Positions 1 through 9,188 of a DNA stretch of 39,843 nucleotides are shown in pieces. How positions within the stretch are numbered: position 1 is the stretch's first letter; each line of letters begins with the position of its first letter. The position numbers were made by a program, and so were the translations under genes. Below the pieces are notes generated by a model. The model saw only the letters and a program-made list of their open reading frames with translations. It was not told the DNA's origin and ran no database searches. Origin of the DNA: an uncultured Alphaproteobacteria bacterium (GTDB lineage Bacteria; Pseudomonadota; Alphaproteobacteria; UBA8366; JADFVY01); contig CAMYKU010000049.1 of the NCBI GenBank assembly GCA_947259105.1, positions 1 to 39,843 of the forward strand. Reading direction: 5' to 3'.

Positions 1-93
1 GCGCCGATCGCGATGGACGAGGGCCTGCGCTTCGCGATCCGCGAAGGCGGCCGCACCGTCGGCGCCGGCGTCGTCACAAGCATTATCGAGTAG
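1..93 (+). CDS. tuf: Elongation factor Tu, C-terminal end (partial)
   Basis: Frame 1 reads the last 30 codons of a protein ending in [13 protein letters not shown], the C-terminal signature of translation factor EF-Tu (domain 3), then TAG at 91-93. The 5' part lies outside the window. EF-Tu is the GTPase that delivers aminoacyl-tRNA to the ribosome. Its position directly before rpsJ matches the str-S10 junction seen in many proteobacteria. Identification is by the C-terminal motif and context only. Confidence 0.93.
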   Translation, partial: APIAMDEGLRFAIREGGRTVGAGVVTSIIE

Positions 94-110
94 GCAAGGA
101 GTACCCGGAC

Positions 111-130
111 GGCGGCGCGAATGCGCCGCC
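111..130 (+). promoter_or_regulatory. Hairpin between tuf and rpsJ
   Basis: A perfect 8-bp GC stem (GGCGGCGC / GCGCCGCC) with a GAAT loop lies between the tuf stop and the rpsJ ribosome binding site. There is no T-run after it, so it is not a classic terminator. It could be a partial attenuator, an RNA-stability element or a processing site at the str/S10 boundary. Function is inferred. Confidence 0.45.
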
Positions 131-149
131 GGCTCCGTTGGAGGACCGA

Positions 150-458
150 ATGGACAACCAGAACATACGCATCCGCCTCAAGGCGTACGATCATCGCGTG
201 CTAGACCAGTCGACCAGCGAGATCGTGAGCACCGCGAAGCGCACCGGGGCGCAGGTCCGCGGTCCAATTCCGCTGCCGACGCGGATCGAGAAGTACACCG
301 TGCTGCGTGGCCCGCATATCGACAAGAAGAGCCGCGAGCAGTTCGAAATCCGCACCCACAAGAGGGTGCTGGACATCATTGACCCGACACCGCAGACCGT
401 TGATGCGCTGATGAAGCTGGAGCTTGCCTCCGGTGTCGATGTCGAGATCAAGCTCTAG
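150..458 (+). CDS. rpsJ: 30S ribosomal protein S10
   Basis: S10 is a 30S head protein that also acts in transcription antitermination as NusE. The 102-residue product starts [19 protein letters not shown] and has the family's usual length and core ([19 protein letters not shown], then the HKR segment). I chose the ATG at 150 because GGAGGA at 140-145 sits 4 bases upstream and the protein then matches the family length. The in-frame TTG at 138 would add four residues and overlap that binding site. It is the first gene of the S10 cluster, 56 bases after tuf. Confidence 0.97.
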   Translation: MDNQNIRIRLKAYDHRVLDQSTSEIVSTAKRTGAQVRGPIPLPTRIEKYTVLRGPHIDKKSREQFEIRTHKRVLDIIDPTPQTVDALMKLELASGVDVEIKL

Positions 459-471
459 GAATGGACGCGCC

Positions 472-1389
472 ATGCGCACTGGATTGATCGCTCAAAAGCT
501 CGGCATGTCGCGGGTCTTCAACGAGACCGGCGAACATGTGCCGGTCACCGTTCTGAAGGTCGACAACTGCCAGGTTGTCGCCGTGCGGACCGAGGAGAAG
601 GATGGTTATACCGCCGTCCAGCTTGGTGCTGCCACGGCCAAGGTCAAGAACGTGACGCGCGCAAACCGGGGCCATTTCGCCAAGGCCAAGGTCGAGCCGA
701 AGCGCAAGCTTGCCGAGTTCCGCATCAGCGGAGACGCGGTTCTGGACGTCGGCGCCGAGCTTTCGGCAGGCCATTTTGTCACCGGCCAGTTCGTCGACGT
801 GGTCGGCACCAGCATCGGCAAGGGCTTCGCCGGGGCCATGAAACGTCATAATTTCAGTGGCCTGCGCGCCAGTCACGGCGTGTCCGTCTCGCACCGCAGC
901 CACGGCTCGACCGGCAATAGCCAGGATCCGGGCAAGGTGTGGAAGGGCAAGAAGATGGCCGGCCACATGGGCGACGCCCGCACCACGGTGCAGAACCTCG
1001 AGGTGGTTTCCACCGACGAGGACCGTGGGCTGATCATGATCAGGGGCGCGGTGCCGGGCGCGGCCGGCGGCTGGGTGCTGGTCAGGGATGCCCGGAAGCG
1101 AAAAACCGACCTGGAGCTTCCGTTCCCGGCGGCTCTGAAAGGTGCGGCCACGGCCGCGGCGGAAGCGACGGAGGAAGCGGCCCCGGCCGCCGAGGACGCT
1201 GTCCCCGAGGCGGATGCCGTAACCGAAACGGAAGCCGCACCGGAAGCTGAAGCTGCGCCGGAGGCGGAAGCCGAAGCGGTGCCGGAGGCGGAGGTCGAGG
1301 CCGCGCCTGCCGACGAAGCGGGCGATACCGAGGACTCGGCAGGCGATGCCGGCGAAGAGCCGGGCACGGACGCCGAGAAGAAGGAATGA
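472..1389 (+). CDS. rplC: 50S ribosomal protein L3 with long acidic C-terminal tail
   Basis: L3 is a large-subunit assembly initiator that reaches the peptidyl transferase centre. The start [16 protein letters not shown] at 472 is the canonical N-terminus; an in-frame upstream ATG at 424 lies inside rpsJ and is rejected. The core includes the [15 protein letters not shown] and GKKMAGHMG segments typical of bacterial L3. The product is 305 residues, while most bacterial L3 proteins are about 205-220. The excess is a tail from roughly residue 220, built almost only of Ala, Glu, Pro, Val and Asp with irregular EAEAAPEAE-type repeats. The tail is strongly acidic, which is odd for an RNA-binding protein. 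The stop overlaps the end region before rplD. Confidence 0.97.
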   Translation: MRTGLIAQKLGMSRVFNETGEHVPVTVLKVDNCQVVAVRTEEKDGYTAVQLGAATAKVKNVTRANRGHFAKAKVEPKRKLAEFRISGDAVLDVGAELSAGHFVTGQFVDVVGTSIGKGFAGAMKRHNFSGLRASHGVSVSHRSHGSTGNSQDPGKVWKGKKMAGHMGDARTTVQNLEVVSTDEDRGLIMIRGAVPGAAGGWVLVRDARKRKTDLELPFPAALKGAATAAAEATEEAAPAAEDAVPEADAVTETEAAPEAEAAPEAEAEAVPEAEVEAAPADEAGDTEDSAGDAGEEPGTDAEKKE

Positions 1390-1394
1390 CGGCG

Positions 1395-2015
1395 ATGAAG
1401 AGCAAGGTCATCAATCTCGACAACAAGGCCGCCGGCGAGATCGAGCTGTCCGTCGACGTATTCGGCGCTGCGGTCCGGAAGGATTTGCTGGCGCGGATGG
1501 TGAACTGGCAACTGGCGAAGCGACGCGCCGGCACCCACAAGGTCAAGACGCGCGGCGAAATCAGCGGCTCGACCCGCAAACCCTGGCGCCAGAAGGGCAC
1601 CGGGCGCGCACGCGCCGGTTCGCTGCGGGCGACCCAGTTCCGTGGGGGCGCGACCGTGTTCGGCCCGGTCCCGCGCGCGCATGCGCACAAACTGCAGAAG
1701 AAGGTGCGCAAGCTGGCGCTGAAGTCCGCTCTGTCGGCGAAGCAGGCCGACGGCAAGCTGGTGATTCTCGACGATGCCACACTCACCGCGCCCAGGACCA
1801 AGGATTTGGCAGGCCGCCTCGACAAGCTCGGCTGGAGCAACGTCCTGATCGTCGGCGGCGCTGAGATCGATACGAATTTCGCCAAGGCGGCGGCGAATAT
1901 TCCGCATGTCGACATCCTGCCCAGCCAGGGTGCGAACGTATACGACATCCTGCGGCGCGATACGCTCGTGCTGACCAAGGAGGCCGTCCAGAACCTGGAG
2001 GCGCGACTGAAATGA
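1395..2015 (+). CDS. rplD: 50S ribosomal protein L4
   Basis: L4 binds 23S rRNA and lines the exit tunnel; in E. coli it also represses the S10 operon. The 206-residue product has the [13 protein letters not shown] loop characteristic of L4, about residues 60-72. Two ATGs are possible. The one at 1386 overlaps the rplC stop as ATGA. The one at 1395 gives [18 protein letters not shown], the usual alphaproteobacterial N-terminus, and has AAGGA at 1381-1385 at good spacing, so I use it. No S10-type L4 leader structure was recognised upstream of rpsJ. Confidence 0.96.
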   Translation: MKSKVINLDNKAAGEIELSVDVFGAAVRKDLLARMVNWQLAKRRAGTHKVKTRGEISGSTRKPWRQKGTGRARAGSLRATQFRGGATVFGPVPRAHAHKLQKKVRKLALKSALSAKQADGKLVILDDATLTAPRTKDLAGRLDKLGWSNVLIVGGAEIDTNFAKAAANIPHVDILPSQGANVYDILRRDTLVLTKEAVQNLEARLK

Positions 2016-2335
2016 GCTGGAAATATCTCAACAAGACCAGCCCGAGCAGCGAGCGCATTTACGAGGTGCTGCGCGCTCCGGTGATCACCGAAAAGGCGAC
2101 GCTGGCCTCGGAGCACAACCAGGTTGTCTTCCGGGTGTCGATGGATGCCACCAAGACCGAGATCAAGGCTGCCGTAGAGAGCCTGTTCAAGGTCAAGGTC
2201 GAGGCAGTGAATACGATCCGCGTCAAGGGCAAGGTCAAGCGGTTCCGCGGCCGGCTCGGCAAGCGGAACGATTACAAGAAAGCGATGGTTCGGCTTGCCG
2301 AGGGCCAGTCCATCGATGTGACGACGGGGCTTTGA
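2012..2335 (+). CDS. rplW: 50S ribosomal protein L23
   Basis: L23 sits at the tunnel exit and docks trigger factor and SRP. The 107-residue product contains the family signature [19 protein letters not shown] near residues 24-42 and ends in the [20 protein letters not shown] segment. The ATG overlaps the rplD stop as ATGA, so translational coupling is likely. The short N-terminal [19 protein letters not shown] piece is slightly longer than in E. coli. A later start would remove the ATGA overlap, and no better codon is visible. Confidence 0.96.
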   Translation: MSWKYLNKTSPSSERIYEVLRAPVITEKATLASEHNQVVFRVSMDATKTEIKAAVESLFKVKVEAVNTIRVKGKVKRFRGRLGKRNDYKKAMVRLAEGQSIDVTTGL

Positions 2336-2339
2336 GACC

Positions 2340-3170
2340 ATGGCGCTGAAAAACTTCAATCCGATCACGCCCGGGCTGCGGAGCCTGGTCCTGGTCGACC
2401 GGTCCGGCCTTTACAAGGGCCGGCCCGTCAAGGGCCTGACCGAAGGTCTGACCAAGAAGGGCGGCCGCAACAACCAGGGCCATATCACCGCGCGCCGGCG
2501 CGGTGGCGGACACAAACGGCGGTATCGCATCGTCGATTTTCGCCGTCGCAAGTTCGACATACCGGCGATGGTGGAGCGTATCGAGTACGATCCCAACCGG
2601 ACCGCATTCATCGCGCTGCTGAAGTACGAGGACGGCGAGTTGAGCTACATTCTCGCGCCACAACGGCTTCAGGTGGGCGACACGATCATCGCCGGCGAAC
2701 GCACCGATGTGAAACCGGGCAATGCGATGCCGCTGGCCAGTATTCCGGTCGGCACGATCGTCCACAATGTCGAGTTGAAGGCGGGCCGGGGCGGACAGAT
2801 CGCGCGTTCCGCGGGAACCTATGTCCAGCTCGTCGGCCGCGATGCGGGCTACGCGCAGATCAAGCTGTCGTCCGGCGAGTTGCGCATGGTGCGTGGCGAA
2901 TGCATGGCGACGATCGGCGCGGTTTCCAACCCCGACCAGTCGAACATCAAGCTGGGCAAGGCGGGGCGCAAGCGCTGGCTGGGCAAACGTCCGTCGGTGC
3001 GCGGCGTGGCCATGAACCCGGTCGACCATCCCCATGGCGGCGGCGAGGGCCGTACGTCGGGCGGCCGCCATCCGGTGACCCCCTGGGGCAAACCGACCAA
3101 GGGCCGCAAGACGCGGCACAACAAGAAAACCGACTCGCTGATTATCCGGCGTCGGCACCGCAAGAAGTAA
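2340..3170 (+). CDS. rplB: 50S ribosomal protein L2
   Basis: L2 is a core peptidyl-transferase-region protein needed for subunit association. The 276-residue length is standard. Visible signatures are [19 protein letters not shown] (about residues 42-60), and the C-terminal [19 protein letters not shown] block that includes the conserved histidine implicated in peptidyl transferase structure. The start is 4 bases after the rplW stop; the upstream Shine-Dalgarno is weak (only a G-rich CGGGGC), so coupling to rplW is likely. Confidence 0.98.
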   Translation: MALKNFNPITPGLRSLVLVDRSGLYKGRPVKGLTEGLTKKGGRNNQGHITARRRGGGHKRRYRIVDFRRRKFDIPAMVERIEYDPNRTAFIALLKYEDGELSYILAPQRLQVGDTIIAGERTDVKPGNAMPLASIPVGTIVHNVELKAGRGGQIARSAGTYVQLVGRDAGYAQIKLSSGELRMVRGECMATIGAVSNPDQSNIKLGKAGRKRWLGKRPSVRGVAMNPVDHPHGGGEGRTSGGRHPVTPWGKPTKGRKTRHNKKTDSLIIRRRHRKK

Positions 3171-3185
3171 CAGGAGGGCGTCACA

Positions 3186-3464
3186 TTGGCACGCTCGGTT
3201 TGGAAAGGGCCGTTCATCGACGGCCATCTGCTGAAGAAGGCGGAAACGGCGCATGCGTCGGGTCGGAACATGGTCATCAAGACCTGGTCGCGGCGCTCAA
3301 CGATTCTGCCGCAGTTTGTCGGCCTGACATTTGGCGTCTACAACGGCCAGAAGTTTCTGCCCGTCCTCGTGACCGAGAACATGGTGGGGCATAAGTTCGG
3401 CGAGTTTTCGCCGACGCGCACCTACTTTGGGCACGCGGGCGACAAGAAGGCGAGGAGGCGCTGA
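3186..3464 (+). CDS. rpsS: 30S ribosomal protein S19 (TTG start)
   Basis: S19 is a 30S head protein near the A site, forming a pair with S13. The 92-residue product [20 protein letters not shown] has full family length and contains the [24 protein letters not shown]-terminal block. The start codon is TTG at 3186. AGGAGG at 3172-3177 lies 8 bases upstream, and the conserved Met-Ala-Arg-Ser N-terminus supports this non-ATG start. No ATG is available that would keep the N-terminal SVWKGPF motif. Confidence 0.96.
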   Translation: MARSVWKGPFIDGHLLKKAETAHASGRNMVIKTWSRRSTILPQFVGLTFGVYNGQKFLPVLVTENMVGHKFGEFSPTRTYFGHAGDKKARRR

Positions 3465-3467
3465 GTC

Positions 3468-3848
3468 ATGGGCAAGGCGGCACGCGAAAGAACACTGGCC
3501 GACAACGAGGCCCGGGCCTATTCCAAGGTCATGCGGACGAGTCCGCAGAAGCTGAACCTGGTCGCCCAGATGATTCGAGGCAAGCCGGCGGATCGCGCGG
3601 TCGCCGACCTGACTTTCTCCAAGCGCCGCATCGCGAACGAAGTGCGCAAGGTGCTGCAGTCCGCGATTGCGAATGCGGAAAACAACCATCAGCTCGACGT
3701 GGACCGTCTGTATGTGAAGGAAGCCACGGTGGGCAAGACATTCGTCGTCAAGCGGTTCCGCGCGCGTGCGCGCGGCCGCGCCGGCCGGATCATAAAGCCG
3801 TTCAGCAACCTGACCGTGGTCGTGCGCGAACGCGAGGAGACCGAATAA
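3468..3848 (+). CDS. rplV: 50S ribosomal protein L22
   Basis: L22 lines the exit tunnel, and its beta-hairpin loop is a known macrolide resistance site. The 126-residue product carries the [17 protein letters not shown] family motif near residues 24-40 and the C-terminal hairpin segment [26 protein letters not shown] at 3453-3458, inside the end of rpsS, is at good distance from the ATG at 3468. The stop TAA shares its last base with the rpsC start. Confidence 0.97.
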   Translation: MGKAARERTLADNEARAYSKVMRTSPQKLNLVAQMIRGKPADRAVADLTFSKRRIANEVRKVLQSAIANAENNHQLDVDRLYVKEATVGKTFVVKRFRARARGRAGRIIKPFSNLTVVVREREETE

Positions 3849-4522
3849 TGGGCCAGAAAGTCAATCCGATCGGGCTGCGTCTGGGTATCAACCGGACCTG
3901 GAATTCGCGCTGGTACGCCGACAAGGGATACGGCGACAAGCTGCACGATGACATCAAGTTGCGCGGATACATTGAAAAGCGGCTCAGCCAGGCGGGCGTT
4001 TCGCGGATCGTGATCGAGCGGCAGGCCAAGAAGGCGCGGGTGACGATCCACAGCGCGCGACCCGGCGTGGTGATCGGCAAGAAAGGCGCCGATATCGAAA
4101 AACTGCGGCAGGACCTGATCAAGATGACGGGCGGGGACGTGAACCTCAATATCGTCGAGGTTCGCAAGCCCGAAATCGACGCCAAGCTGGTCGCGGAAAA
4201 TATCGCCCAGCAGCTGGAGCGGCGGGTCGCCTTTCGACGGGCCATGAAGCGGGCCGTGCAGTCCGCGATGCGGCTGGGCGCTGAAGGCATTCGCATAAAT
4301 TGCGGCGGCCGGCTGGGCGGCGCCGAAATCGCCCGCACGGAGTGGTATCGCGAGGGCCGCGTGCCGCTGCATACGCTGCGTGCGGATGTCGATTACGGAA
4401 CCGCAACGGCAAAAACAACATACGGCACCTGCGGTGTGAAGGTCTGGATCTTCAAGGGCGAGATCCTGGGCCACGATCCGATGGCCCAGGACAAGCGGGC
4501 GCAGGAGCAACAGGCCCGCTGA
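3848..4522 (+). CDS. rpsC: 30S ribosomal protein S3
   Basis: S3 forms part of the mRNA entry tunnel and helicase. The 224-residue product begins [20 protein letters not shown] and contains the KH-domain signature [15 protein letters not shown] near residues 74-88, followed by the S3 C-terminal domain ([22 protein letters not shown]). The ATG overlaps the rplV stop (TAATG) and has GAGGAGA upstream at 3834-3840. Length and both domains are normal. Confidence 0.98.
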   Translation: MGQKVNPIGLRLGINRTWNSRWYADKGYGDKLHDDIKLRGYIEKRLSQAGVSRIVIERQAKKARVTIHSARPGVVIGKKGADIEKLRQDLIKMTGGDVNLNIVEVRKPEIDAKLVAENIAQQLERRVAFRRAMKRAVQSAMRLGAEGIRINCGGRLGGAEIARTEWYREGRVPLHTLRADVDYGTATAKTTYGTCGVKVWIFKGEILGHDPMAQDKRAQEQQAR

Positions 4523-4561
4523 GGCGGCGCCTGTATGAATTCGAATGACGGGACGTAAGAC

Positions 4562-4981
4562 ATGCTGAGTCCGAAGCGAACGAAATTCCGTAAGCAGCAC
4601 AAGGGCCGCATCCACGGCGCTGCCAAGGGCGGCACCGAGCTGAACTTCGGAAGCTACGGCTTGAAGGCCACGACTCCGGGGCGCGTCACGGCGCGCCAGA
4701 TCGAAGCCGCCCGGCGCACCATTACGCGCCATATCAAGCGTGCCGGCAAGGTGTGGATTCGCGTCTTTCCCGACGTCCCGGTCAGCTCGAAGCCGGCCGA
4801 AGTCCGCATGGGCAAGGGCAAGGGTTCGCCGGAATTCTGGATGTGCCGCGTGAAGCCGGGACGGATCATGTTCGAGATGGAGGGCGTCGACGGCGGAACG
4901 GCACGGCGCGCGTTCGAACTGGCCGCGGCCAAACTTCCGGTGCAGACACGGTTTGTCGCGCGCCTTGGGCTGGAGGGTTGA
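4562..4981 (+). CDS. rplP: 50S ribosomal protein L16
   Basis: L16 helps position A-site tRNA in the 50S subunit. The 139-residue product begins [16 protein letters not shown] and contains the family blocks [18 protein letters not shown] and [20 protein letters not shown]. The arginine near residue 81-83 hydroxylated by YcfD in E. coli lies in that second block. A 39-base gap separates it from rpsC, one of the larger gaps in the S10 part, and the upstream ribosome binding site is weak. Confidence 0.97.
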   Translation: MLSPKRTKFRKQHKGRIHGAAKGGTELNFGSYGLKATTPGRVTARQIEAARRTITRHIKRAGKVWIRVFPDVPVSSKPAEVRMGKGKGSPEFWMCRVKPGRIMFEMEGVDGGTARRAFELAAAKLPVQTRFVARLGLEG

Positions 4982-4985
4982 CGGC

Positions 4986-5180
4986 ATGAAGACGGTCGAT
5001 CTGCGTCAGAAGACGCCGGATGAACTGAAGGATCAATTGCTTGGCCTGCGCAAGGAGGCGTTCAACCTGCGCTTCCAGAGGGCGACCGGGCAACTGGAGA
5101 ACACAGCGCGAGTCCGCGAGGTGCGGCGCGATATCGCGCGGATCAAGACGATCCTCAACGCGAAGCGTAAGGCTTCCTAG
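4986..5180 (+). CDS. rpmC: 50S ribosomal protein L29
   Basis: L29 sits at the tunnel exit next to L23. The 64-residue product [19 protein letters not shown] is predicted alpha-helical and ends in the family motif RREIARIKT-like [16 protein letters not shown]. The in-frame upstream ATG at 4953 lies within rplP and would add 11 residues not found in the family. The start at 4986 has GGAGGG at 4972-4977 with 8-base spacing. Confidence 0.95.
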   Translation: MKTVDLRQKTPDELKDQLLGLRKEAFNLRFQRATGQLENTARVREVRRDIARIKTILNAKRKAS

Positions 5181-5193
5181 GAGTTACGGGACG

Positions 5194-5445
5194 ATGCCGA
5201 GGCGAGTATTGCAGGGGACCGTGGTGTCCGATGCGGCGGAAAAAACCGTGGTGGTGAACGTGCAGCGCCGGGTCAGTCACCCGGTCTACAAGAAGTTCAT
5301 CACGCGGTCGAAGAAATACATGGCCCACGACGAGGCCAATGCGGCGAAGAAGGGCGACATCGTCCAGATTCGCGAATGCCGCCCGCTTTCCAGACGCAAG
5401 TCGTGGGAAGTCGTCGGCGCGGCCGAAGCGGTGAGCAAGGAGTAG
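5194..5445 (+). CDS. rpsQ: 30S ribosomal protein S17
   Basis: S17 is a primary 16S rRNA-binding OB-fold protein. The 83-residue product begins [21 protein letters not shown] and contains the [19 protein letters not shown] segment and the [15 protein letters not shown] motif. The reading frame opens earlier at 5041 inside rpmC, but that portion is an out-of-frame reading of L29. ATG 5194 has TAGGAG at 5178-5183 upstream. Confidence 0.95.
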   Translation: MPRRVLQGTVVSDAAEKTVVVNVQRRVSHPVYKKFITRSKKYMAHDEANAAKKGDIVQIRECRPLSRRKSWEVVGAAEAVSKE

Positions 5446-5449
5446 CACC

Positions 5450-5818
5450 ATGATTCAGATGCAAACCAATCTGGACGTGGCCGACAACTCCGGCGCCCGG
5501 CGCGTGCAGTGCATCAAGGTGCTGGGCGGCGCCAAGCGCCGGACGGCCGGCATCGGCGACGTCGTGGTCGTGACCGTCAAGGAGGCCATTCCGCGCGGCC
5601 GCGTCAAGAAAGGCGAGGTCCTGCGTGCGGTGGTCGTGCGCACGGCGAAGGAAATCCATCGCCAGGACGGCACGTCGATTCGCTTTGACCGCAACGCGGC
5701 CGTGCTGATCAACAAGCAGGGCGAGCCGATCGGGACGCGCATCTTTGGCCCGGTCACGCGTGAACTGAGGGCCAAGAAGTTCATGAAGATTATCTCGCTG
5801 GCGCCGGAGGTCCTGTGA
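5450..5818 (+). CDS. rplN: 50S ribosomal protein L14
   Basis: L14 is at the subunit interface and binds the silencing factor RsfS. The 122-residue product begins [21 protein letters not shown], which includes the highly conserved DNSGAR motif. It ends with [23 protein letters not shown], the standard C-terminus. AAGGAG precedes the start at suitable spacing within the end of rpsQ. Length is exactly that of the family. Confidence 0.98.
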   Translation: MIQMQTNLDVADNSGARRVQCIKVLGGAKRRTAGIGDVVVVTVKEAIPRGRVKKGEVLRAVVVRTAKEIHRQDGTSIRFDRNAAVLINKQGEPIGTRIFGPVTRELRAKKFMKIISLAPEVL

Positions 5819-5819
5819 C

Positions 5820-6161
5820 ATGGCGGTGAAGTTCAAGATCAGGAAGGGTGACCGCGTCGTCGTCCTGACCGGAAAGGACAAGGGCAAGTCCGGCGAGGTC
5901 ATCCGGGTCATGCCGAAGGATGCGCGGGTCGTCGTGCAGGGCGTAAACGTGGTCAAGCGACACACGCGCGCCAGCCGCACTGACGCCGGCGGAATCTTCG
6001 AAAAGGAAGCGTCGCTGCATATCTCGAACGTCGCGCATATCGACCCGAAAGGCAGCGAACCGACCCGTGTGGGCATCAAGGTGATCGAAGCCAAGGGCAA
6101 GGGTGAGAAGCCGCAGAAGGTGCGGTTCGCGCGCCGGTCCGGCGAGATCATCGACAGCTGA
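5820..6161 (+). CDS. rplX: 50S ribosomal protein L24
   Basis: L24 initiates 50S assembly near the tunnel exit. The 113-residue product contains the KOW motif ([19 protein letters not shown]) near residues 9-27 and the conserved [10 protein letters not shown] segment. The ATG starts one base after the rplN stop, and GGAGGT lies upstream inside rplN. The length is typical of proteobacterial L24. Confidence 0.96.
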   Translation: MAVKFKIRKGDRVVVLTGKDKGKSGEVIRVMPKDARVVVQGVNVVKRHTRASRTDAGGIFEKEASLHISNVAHIDPKGSEPTRVGIKVIEAKGKGEKPQKVRFARRSGEIIDS

Positions 6162-6181
6162 GCCGAGGGAACGAGGGTAAA

Positions 6182-6721
6182 ATGACCCGATTGCAGGAAC
6201 AGTACGACAGTACGGTCAGGCCGTCGCTCGTGTCCGAATTCGGATACGGGAACGCGATGGAAGCGCCGCGCATCGAGAAGATCGTCGTGAATATCGGTAT
6301 GGGCGAGGCGGTCGCGGATTCGAAGAAGATCAACAGCGCCGTCGAGGATCTGACCGCAATCACGGGCCAGAAGCCTGTTGTAACGCATGCCAAGAGATCG
6401 ATCGCAACCTACAAACTGCGCGAGGGCATGCCGATCGGCGTGAAGGTCACGTTGCGGCGCCACCGGATGTACGAATTCCTGGACCGGCTGATCACTGTCG
6501 CGTTGCCCCGGGTACGCGATTTTCGCGGCGTTCCCGGAGACAGCTTCGATGGCCACGGCAATTTCGCGATGGGCTTGAAGGAACAGATCGTCTTCCCGGA
6601 AATCGACTACGACAAGGTCGATTCAATCCGCGGCATGGATATCGTTATCGTAACCAGCGCGAAGACCGATGCAGAGGCCAAGGCCCTGCTCAAGGGCTTC
6701 GACATGCCCTTCGTGAAATGA
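6182..6721 (+). CDS. rplE: 50S ribosomal protein L5
   Basis: L5 binds 5S rRNA and contacts P-site tRNA. The 179-residue product has the signature [19 protein letters not shown] near residues 31-49 and [23 protein letters not shown], with a normal C-terminus ([13 protein letters not shown]). A purine-rich GAGGGTAA precedes the ATG. Length and motif order are standard. Confidence 0.97.
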   Translation: MTRLQEQYDSTVRPSLVSEFGYGNAMEAPRIEKIVVNIGMGEAVADSKKINSAVEDLTAITGQKPVVTHAKRSIATYKLREGMPIGVKVTLRRHRMYEFLDRLITVALPRVRDFRGVPGDSFDGHGNFAMGLKEQIVFPEIDYDKVDSIRGMDIVIVTSAKTDAEAKALLKGFDMPFVK

Positions 6722-6742
6722 GCGAGGGAACGGAGTAAGCAA

Positions 6743-7048
6743 ATGGCAAAGAAGAGCGCCATCGAGAAGAATATGAAGAGGAAGCGGCTGGTGTCGAAAT
6801 ACGCGACCAGGCGTACGAAGCTGAAGGCGATCGTGAACGATCGTTCGCTGGCGCCCGAAGAGCGCTTCGCGGCCCAGCTCAAACTGTCCGAGCTGCCGCG
6901 GAACAGCGCCGCCGTGCGTGTCCGCAACCGCTGCGAGGTTTCCGGCCGTCCGCGCGGTTATTACCGGAAGTTCAAGATGTCGCGCATCGCGCTGCGCGAG
7001 CTGGGCTCACAAGGCCAGGTCCCGGGCCTGGTCAAGTCGAGCTGGTAG
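6743..7048 (+). CDS. rpsN: 30S ribosomal protein S14 (zinc-independent form)
   Basis: S14 is a 30S head protein. The 101-residue product is the long form and contains [21 protein letters not shown], in which only one of the four zinc-binding cysteines of the short form is kept. It is therefore the zinc-independent type usual in alphaproteobacteria. GGAG lies upstream of the ATG. It ends in the conserved PGLVKSSW. Confidence 0.97.
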   Translation: MAKKSAIEKNMKRKRLVSKYATRRTKLKAIVNDRSLAPEERFAAQLKLSELPRNSAAVRVRNRCEVSGRPRGYYRKFKMSRIALRELGSQGQVPGLVKSSW

Positions 7049-7064
7049 AGGGAGGTCGTAGTCT

Positions 7065-7463
7065 ATGGCAATGTCTGATCCTCTCGGGGATATGCTCACC
7101 CGGATCCGGAATGGCCAGCGGGCAAGCAAGTCCGCTGTGACGGTGCCGGCGTCCAAGCTGCGGAGCAATGTGCTCGAGGTGCTGCAGCGCGAAGGTTACA
7201 TCCGTGGTTTCAGCTGGGCCGAGCTTCGTCCCGGCATCGCCGAGTTGACCGTCGAGCTGAAGTACAGCGACGGCGCGCCGGTGATCCGCGAGATCGACCG
7301 CGTCTCGAAGCCGGGGCGTCGCGTCTATGCCGGCATCAAAAAACTGCAACCCGTCTATAACGGGCTCGGTATCTCGATTCTGTCGACACCGCGCGGGGTC
7401 ATGTCGGACACCGAAGCACGCGCGGCCAATGTCGGCGGCGAAGTGCTCTGCCGGGTATTTTAG
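7065..7463 (+). CDS. rpsH: 30S ribosomal protein S8
   Basis: S8 binds the central domain of 16S rRNA, and in E. coli it represses the spc operon. The 132-residue product begins [18 protein letters not shown] and ends with the family motif [26 protein letters not shown]. ATGs lie at 7065 and 7071. GGAGG at 7051-7055 is 9 bases from the first and 15 from the second, so I prefer 7065. Confidence 0.96.
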   Translation: MAMSDPLGDMLTRIRNGQRASKSAVTVPASKLRSNVLEVLQREGYIRGFSWAELRPGIAELTVELKYSDGAPVIREIDRVSKPGRRVYAGIKKLQPVYNGLGISILSTPRGVMSDTEARAANVGGEVLCRVF

Positions 7464-7472
7464 GAGGCACCC

Positions 7473-8006
7473 ATGTCCCGTATCGGCAAGAATCCTGTGG
7501 CAATTCCTGGCGGCGTCGAGGTGACGATCGCCAACAATCTGCTGACGGCCAAGGGCGGCAAGGGTACGCTGACCGTACCGGTGCACGAGTCGGTCCGCGT
7601 GAGCCAGGAGGATGGCAACTTGATCGTTGCGCCCCGCGATGACTCGAAACACGCCGTGACCATGTGGGGCACTGTGCGCAGCCTCGTGAACAACGCGATC
7701 GTCGGTGCGTCGGAAGGGTTCACCAAGCGGCTGGAAATCCGCGGCGTCGGGTATCGCGCGGCCGTGCAGGGCAGGACGCTGAACCTGCAGCTGGGTTATA
7801 GCCACGACGTCAATTACCCGATCCCGGAGGGAATCGAGATCAAGTGCGAGCGACCCACGTTGATCGAGGTTTCCGGCGCCGGCAAGCAGCAGGTTGGACA
7901 GGTGGCGAGCGAAATTCGCGCCTTCCGCAAACCGGAGCCGTTCAAGGGCAAGGGTGTGCGGTATGCGGACGAGTATGTCCGGTCCAAGGAAGGCAAGAAG
8001 AAGTAG
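7473..8006 (+). CDS. rplF: 50S ribosomal protein L6
   Basis: L6 lies near the GTPase centre of the 50S subunit. The 177-residue product begins [19 protein letters not shown] and contains the C-terminal signature [29 protein letters not shown] at 7462-7467 precedes the ATG by 5 bases. The duplicated alpha/beta domain layout and length are normal. Confidence 0.98.
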   Translation: MSRIGKNPVAIPGGVEVTIANNLLTAKGGKGTLTVPVHESVRVSQEDGNLIVAPRDDSKHAVTMWGTVRSLVNNAIVGASEGFTKRLEIRGVGYRAAVQGRTLNLQLGYSHDVNYPIPEGIEIKCERPTLIEVSGAGKQQVGQVASEIRAFRKPEPFKGKGVRYADEYVRSKEGKKK

Positions 8007-8015
8007 GGACAAGCG

Positions 8016-8378
8016 ATGTTGAACTCGAAGAATCTGTTCGCGCGACGTGCGCGGCGTACCCGCTACCAGCTTCGCAAGCGCGCCAAGGGTCGGCCGCGCC
8101 TGTCGGTGTTCCGGTCGGGCCTGCATATTTACGTCCAGATCATTGACGATGGCGGGGGTAAGACGCTGGCGGCCGCTTCGTCTGTCGAAAAGGACTTGCG
8201 CAAGAAGCTGAAGACGGGCGGCAATGTCGAGGCCGCCGCGGAAGTCGGCAAGTTGATCGCCGAGCGGGCGAAGAAGGCGGGCATTTCCGAGGTCGTGTTC
8301 GACCGCGGCGGTTATGCCTTCCACGGCCGGGTCAAGGCCCTGGCCGACGCTGCCCGCGAAAGCGGACTGAATTTCTAA
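8016..8378 (+). CDS. rplR: 50S ribosomal protein L18
   Basis: L18 binds 5S rRNA with L5 and L25. The 120-residue product has the basic N-terminal tail ([24 protein letters not shown] begins near residue 5), the [15 protein letters not shown] core and the C-terminal [20 protein letters not shown] motif. It starts 9 bases after rplF with AGGGA upstream. Confidence 0.97.
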   Translation: MLNSKNLFARRARRTRYQLRKRAKGRPRLSVFRSGLHIYVQIIDDGGGKTLAAASSVEKDLRKKLKTGGNVEAAAEVGKLIAERAKKAGISEVVFDRGGYAFHGRVKALADAARESGLNF

Positions 8379-8394
8379 CAAGGGCCGGAACCAA

Positions 8395-8964
8395 ATGGCA
8401 CGGACACCACGCAAACCTCGGGACGACCGCGCGCAGCGCGAAGAATCCGAATTTATTGAAAAGCTGGTCGGTATCAACCGGGTGGCCAAAGTGGTCAAGG
8501 GTGGACGCCGCTTCGGGTTCGCCGCGATCATGATCGTGGGCGACGGCAAGGGCCGTGTCGGCCACGGTGCCGGTAAGGCGCGCGAGGTGCCGGAAGCAAT
8601 TCGCAAGGCAACGGAAAACGCGCGCAAGTCGATGGTCCGCATTCCCCTGCGCGAGGGGCGCACCCTGCATCATGATGTCAAGGGCCGCTACGGTGCGGGC
8701 CGTGTGGTCCTGCGCAACGCACCACCGGGCACCGGCATTATTGCCGGCGGCCCCATCCGCGCCGTGTTCGAGGCGCTGGGTGTGCATGACGTCGTCGCCA
8801 AGTCGGTGGGATCCTCGAACCCGCACAACATGATCAAGGCGGCCTTCAACGGGCTTCAGAACTGCATGTCGCCGCGCGGCGTGGCGGCGAAGCGCGGCAA
8901 GAAGGTCAGCGATATCGTCGGCCGCCGAGACACGGACTTGGCGAAGGAACAGGCCGATGGCTGA
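8395..8964 (+). CDS. rpsE: 30S ribosomal protein S5
   Basis: S5 is at the mRNA entry site and affects decoding accuracy. The 189-residue product shows the double-stranded-RNA-binding segment [20 protein letters not shown] near residues 16-35 and the core [20 protein letters not shown]. The C-terminus overlaps rpmD by 8 bases. Length fits alphaproteobacterial S5 proteins. Confidence 0.98.
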   Translation: MARTPRKPRDDRAQREESEFIEKLVGINRVAKVVKGGRRFGFAAIMIVGDGKGRVGHGAGKAREVPEAIRKATENARKSMVRIPLREGRTLHHDVKGRYGAGRVVLRNAPPGTGIIAGGPIRAVFEALGVHDVVAKSVGSSNPHNMIKAAFNGLQNCMSPRGVAAKRGKKVSDIVGRRDTDLAKEQADG

Positions 8965-9154
8965 CAAGAAGGGCGCCACTGTTCGGGTCACCCAGGTTCG
9001 CAGCGCCATCCGCCGGCCGAAGGATCAGCTGGCGACGCTGAAGGGGCTGGGACTCAACAAAATGCACCGGACGCGCGAGTTGGAAGATACGCCGGCGGTG
9101 CGCGGCATGATCAACAAGGTAAGGCATCTGGTCCGCGTCGAGGACGCGGGCTGA
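8957..9154 (+). CDS. rpmD: 50S ribosomal protein L30
   Basis: L30 is a small peripheral 50S protein. The 65-residue product contains the family motif [26 protein letters not shown] followed in part by [18 protein letters not shown]. The ATG lies inside rpsE, with AAGGA just upstream, so translation is probably coupled. A 34-base gap follows before rplO. Confidence 0.96.
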   Translation: MADKKGATVRVTQVRSAIRRPKDQLATLKGLGLNKMHRTRELEDTPAVRGMINKVRHLVRVEDAG

Positions 9155-9188
9155 GCGGGCGCCCGCGCCGCAGCAGAGGACACGTTCG

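Noticed and set aside
138-149. TTG start for rpsJ four codons upstream
   Set aside because: It would include the ribosome binding site and lengthen S10 beyond the conserved N-terminus.
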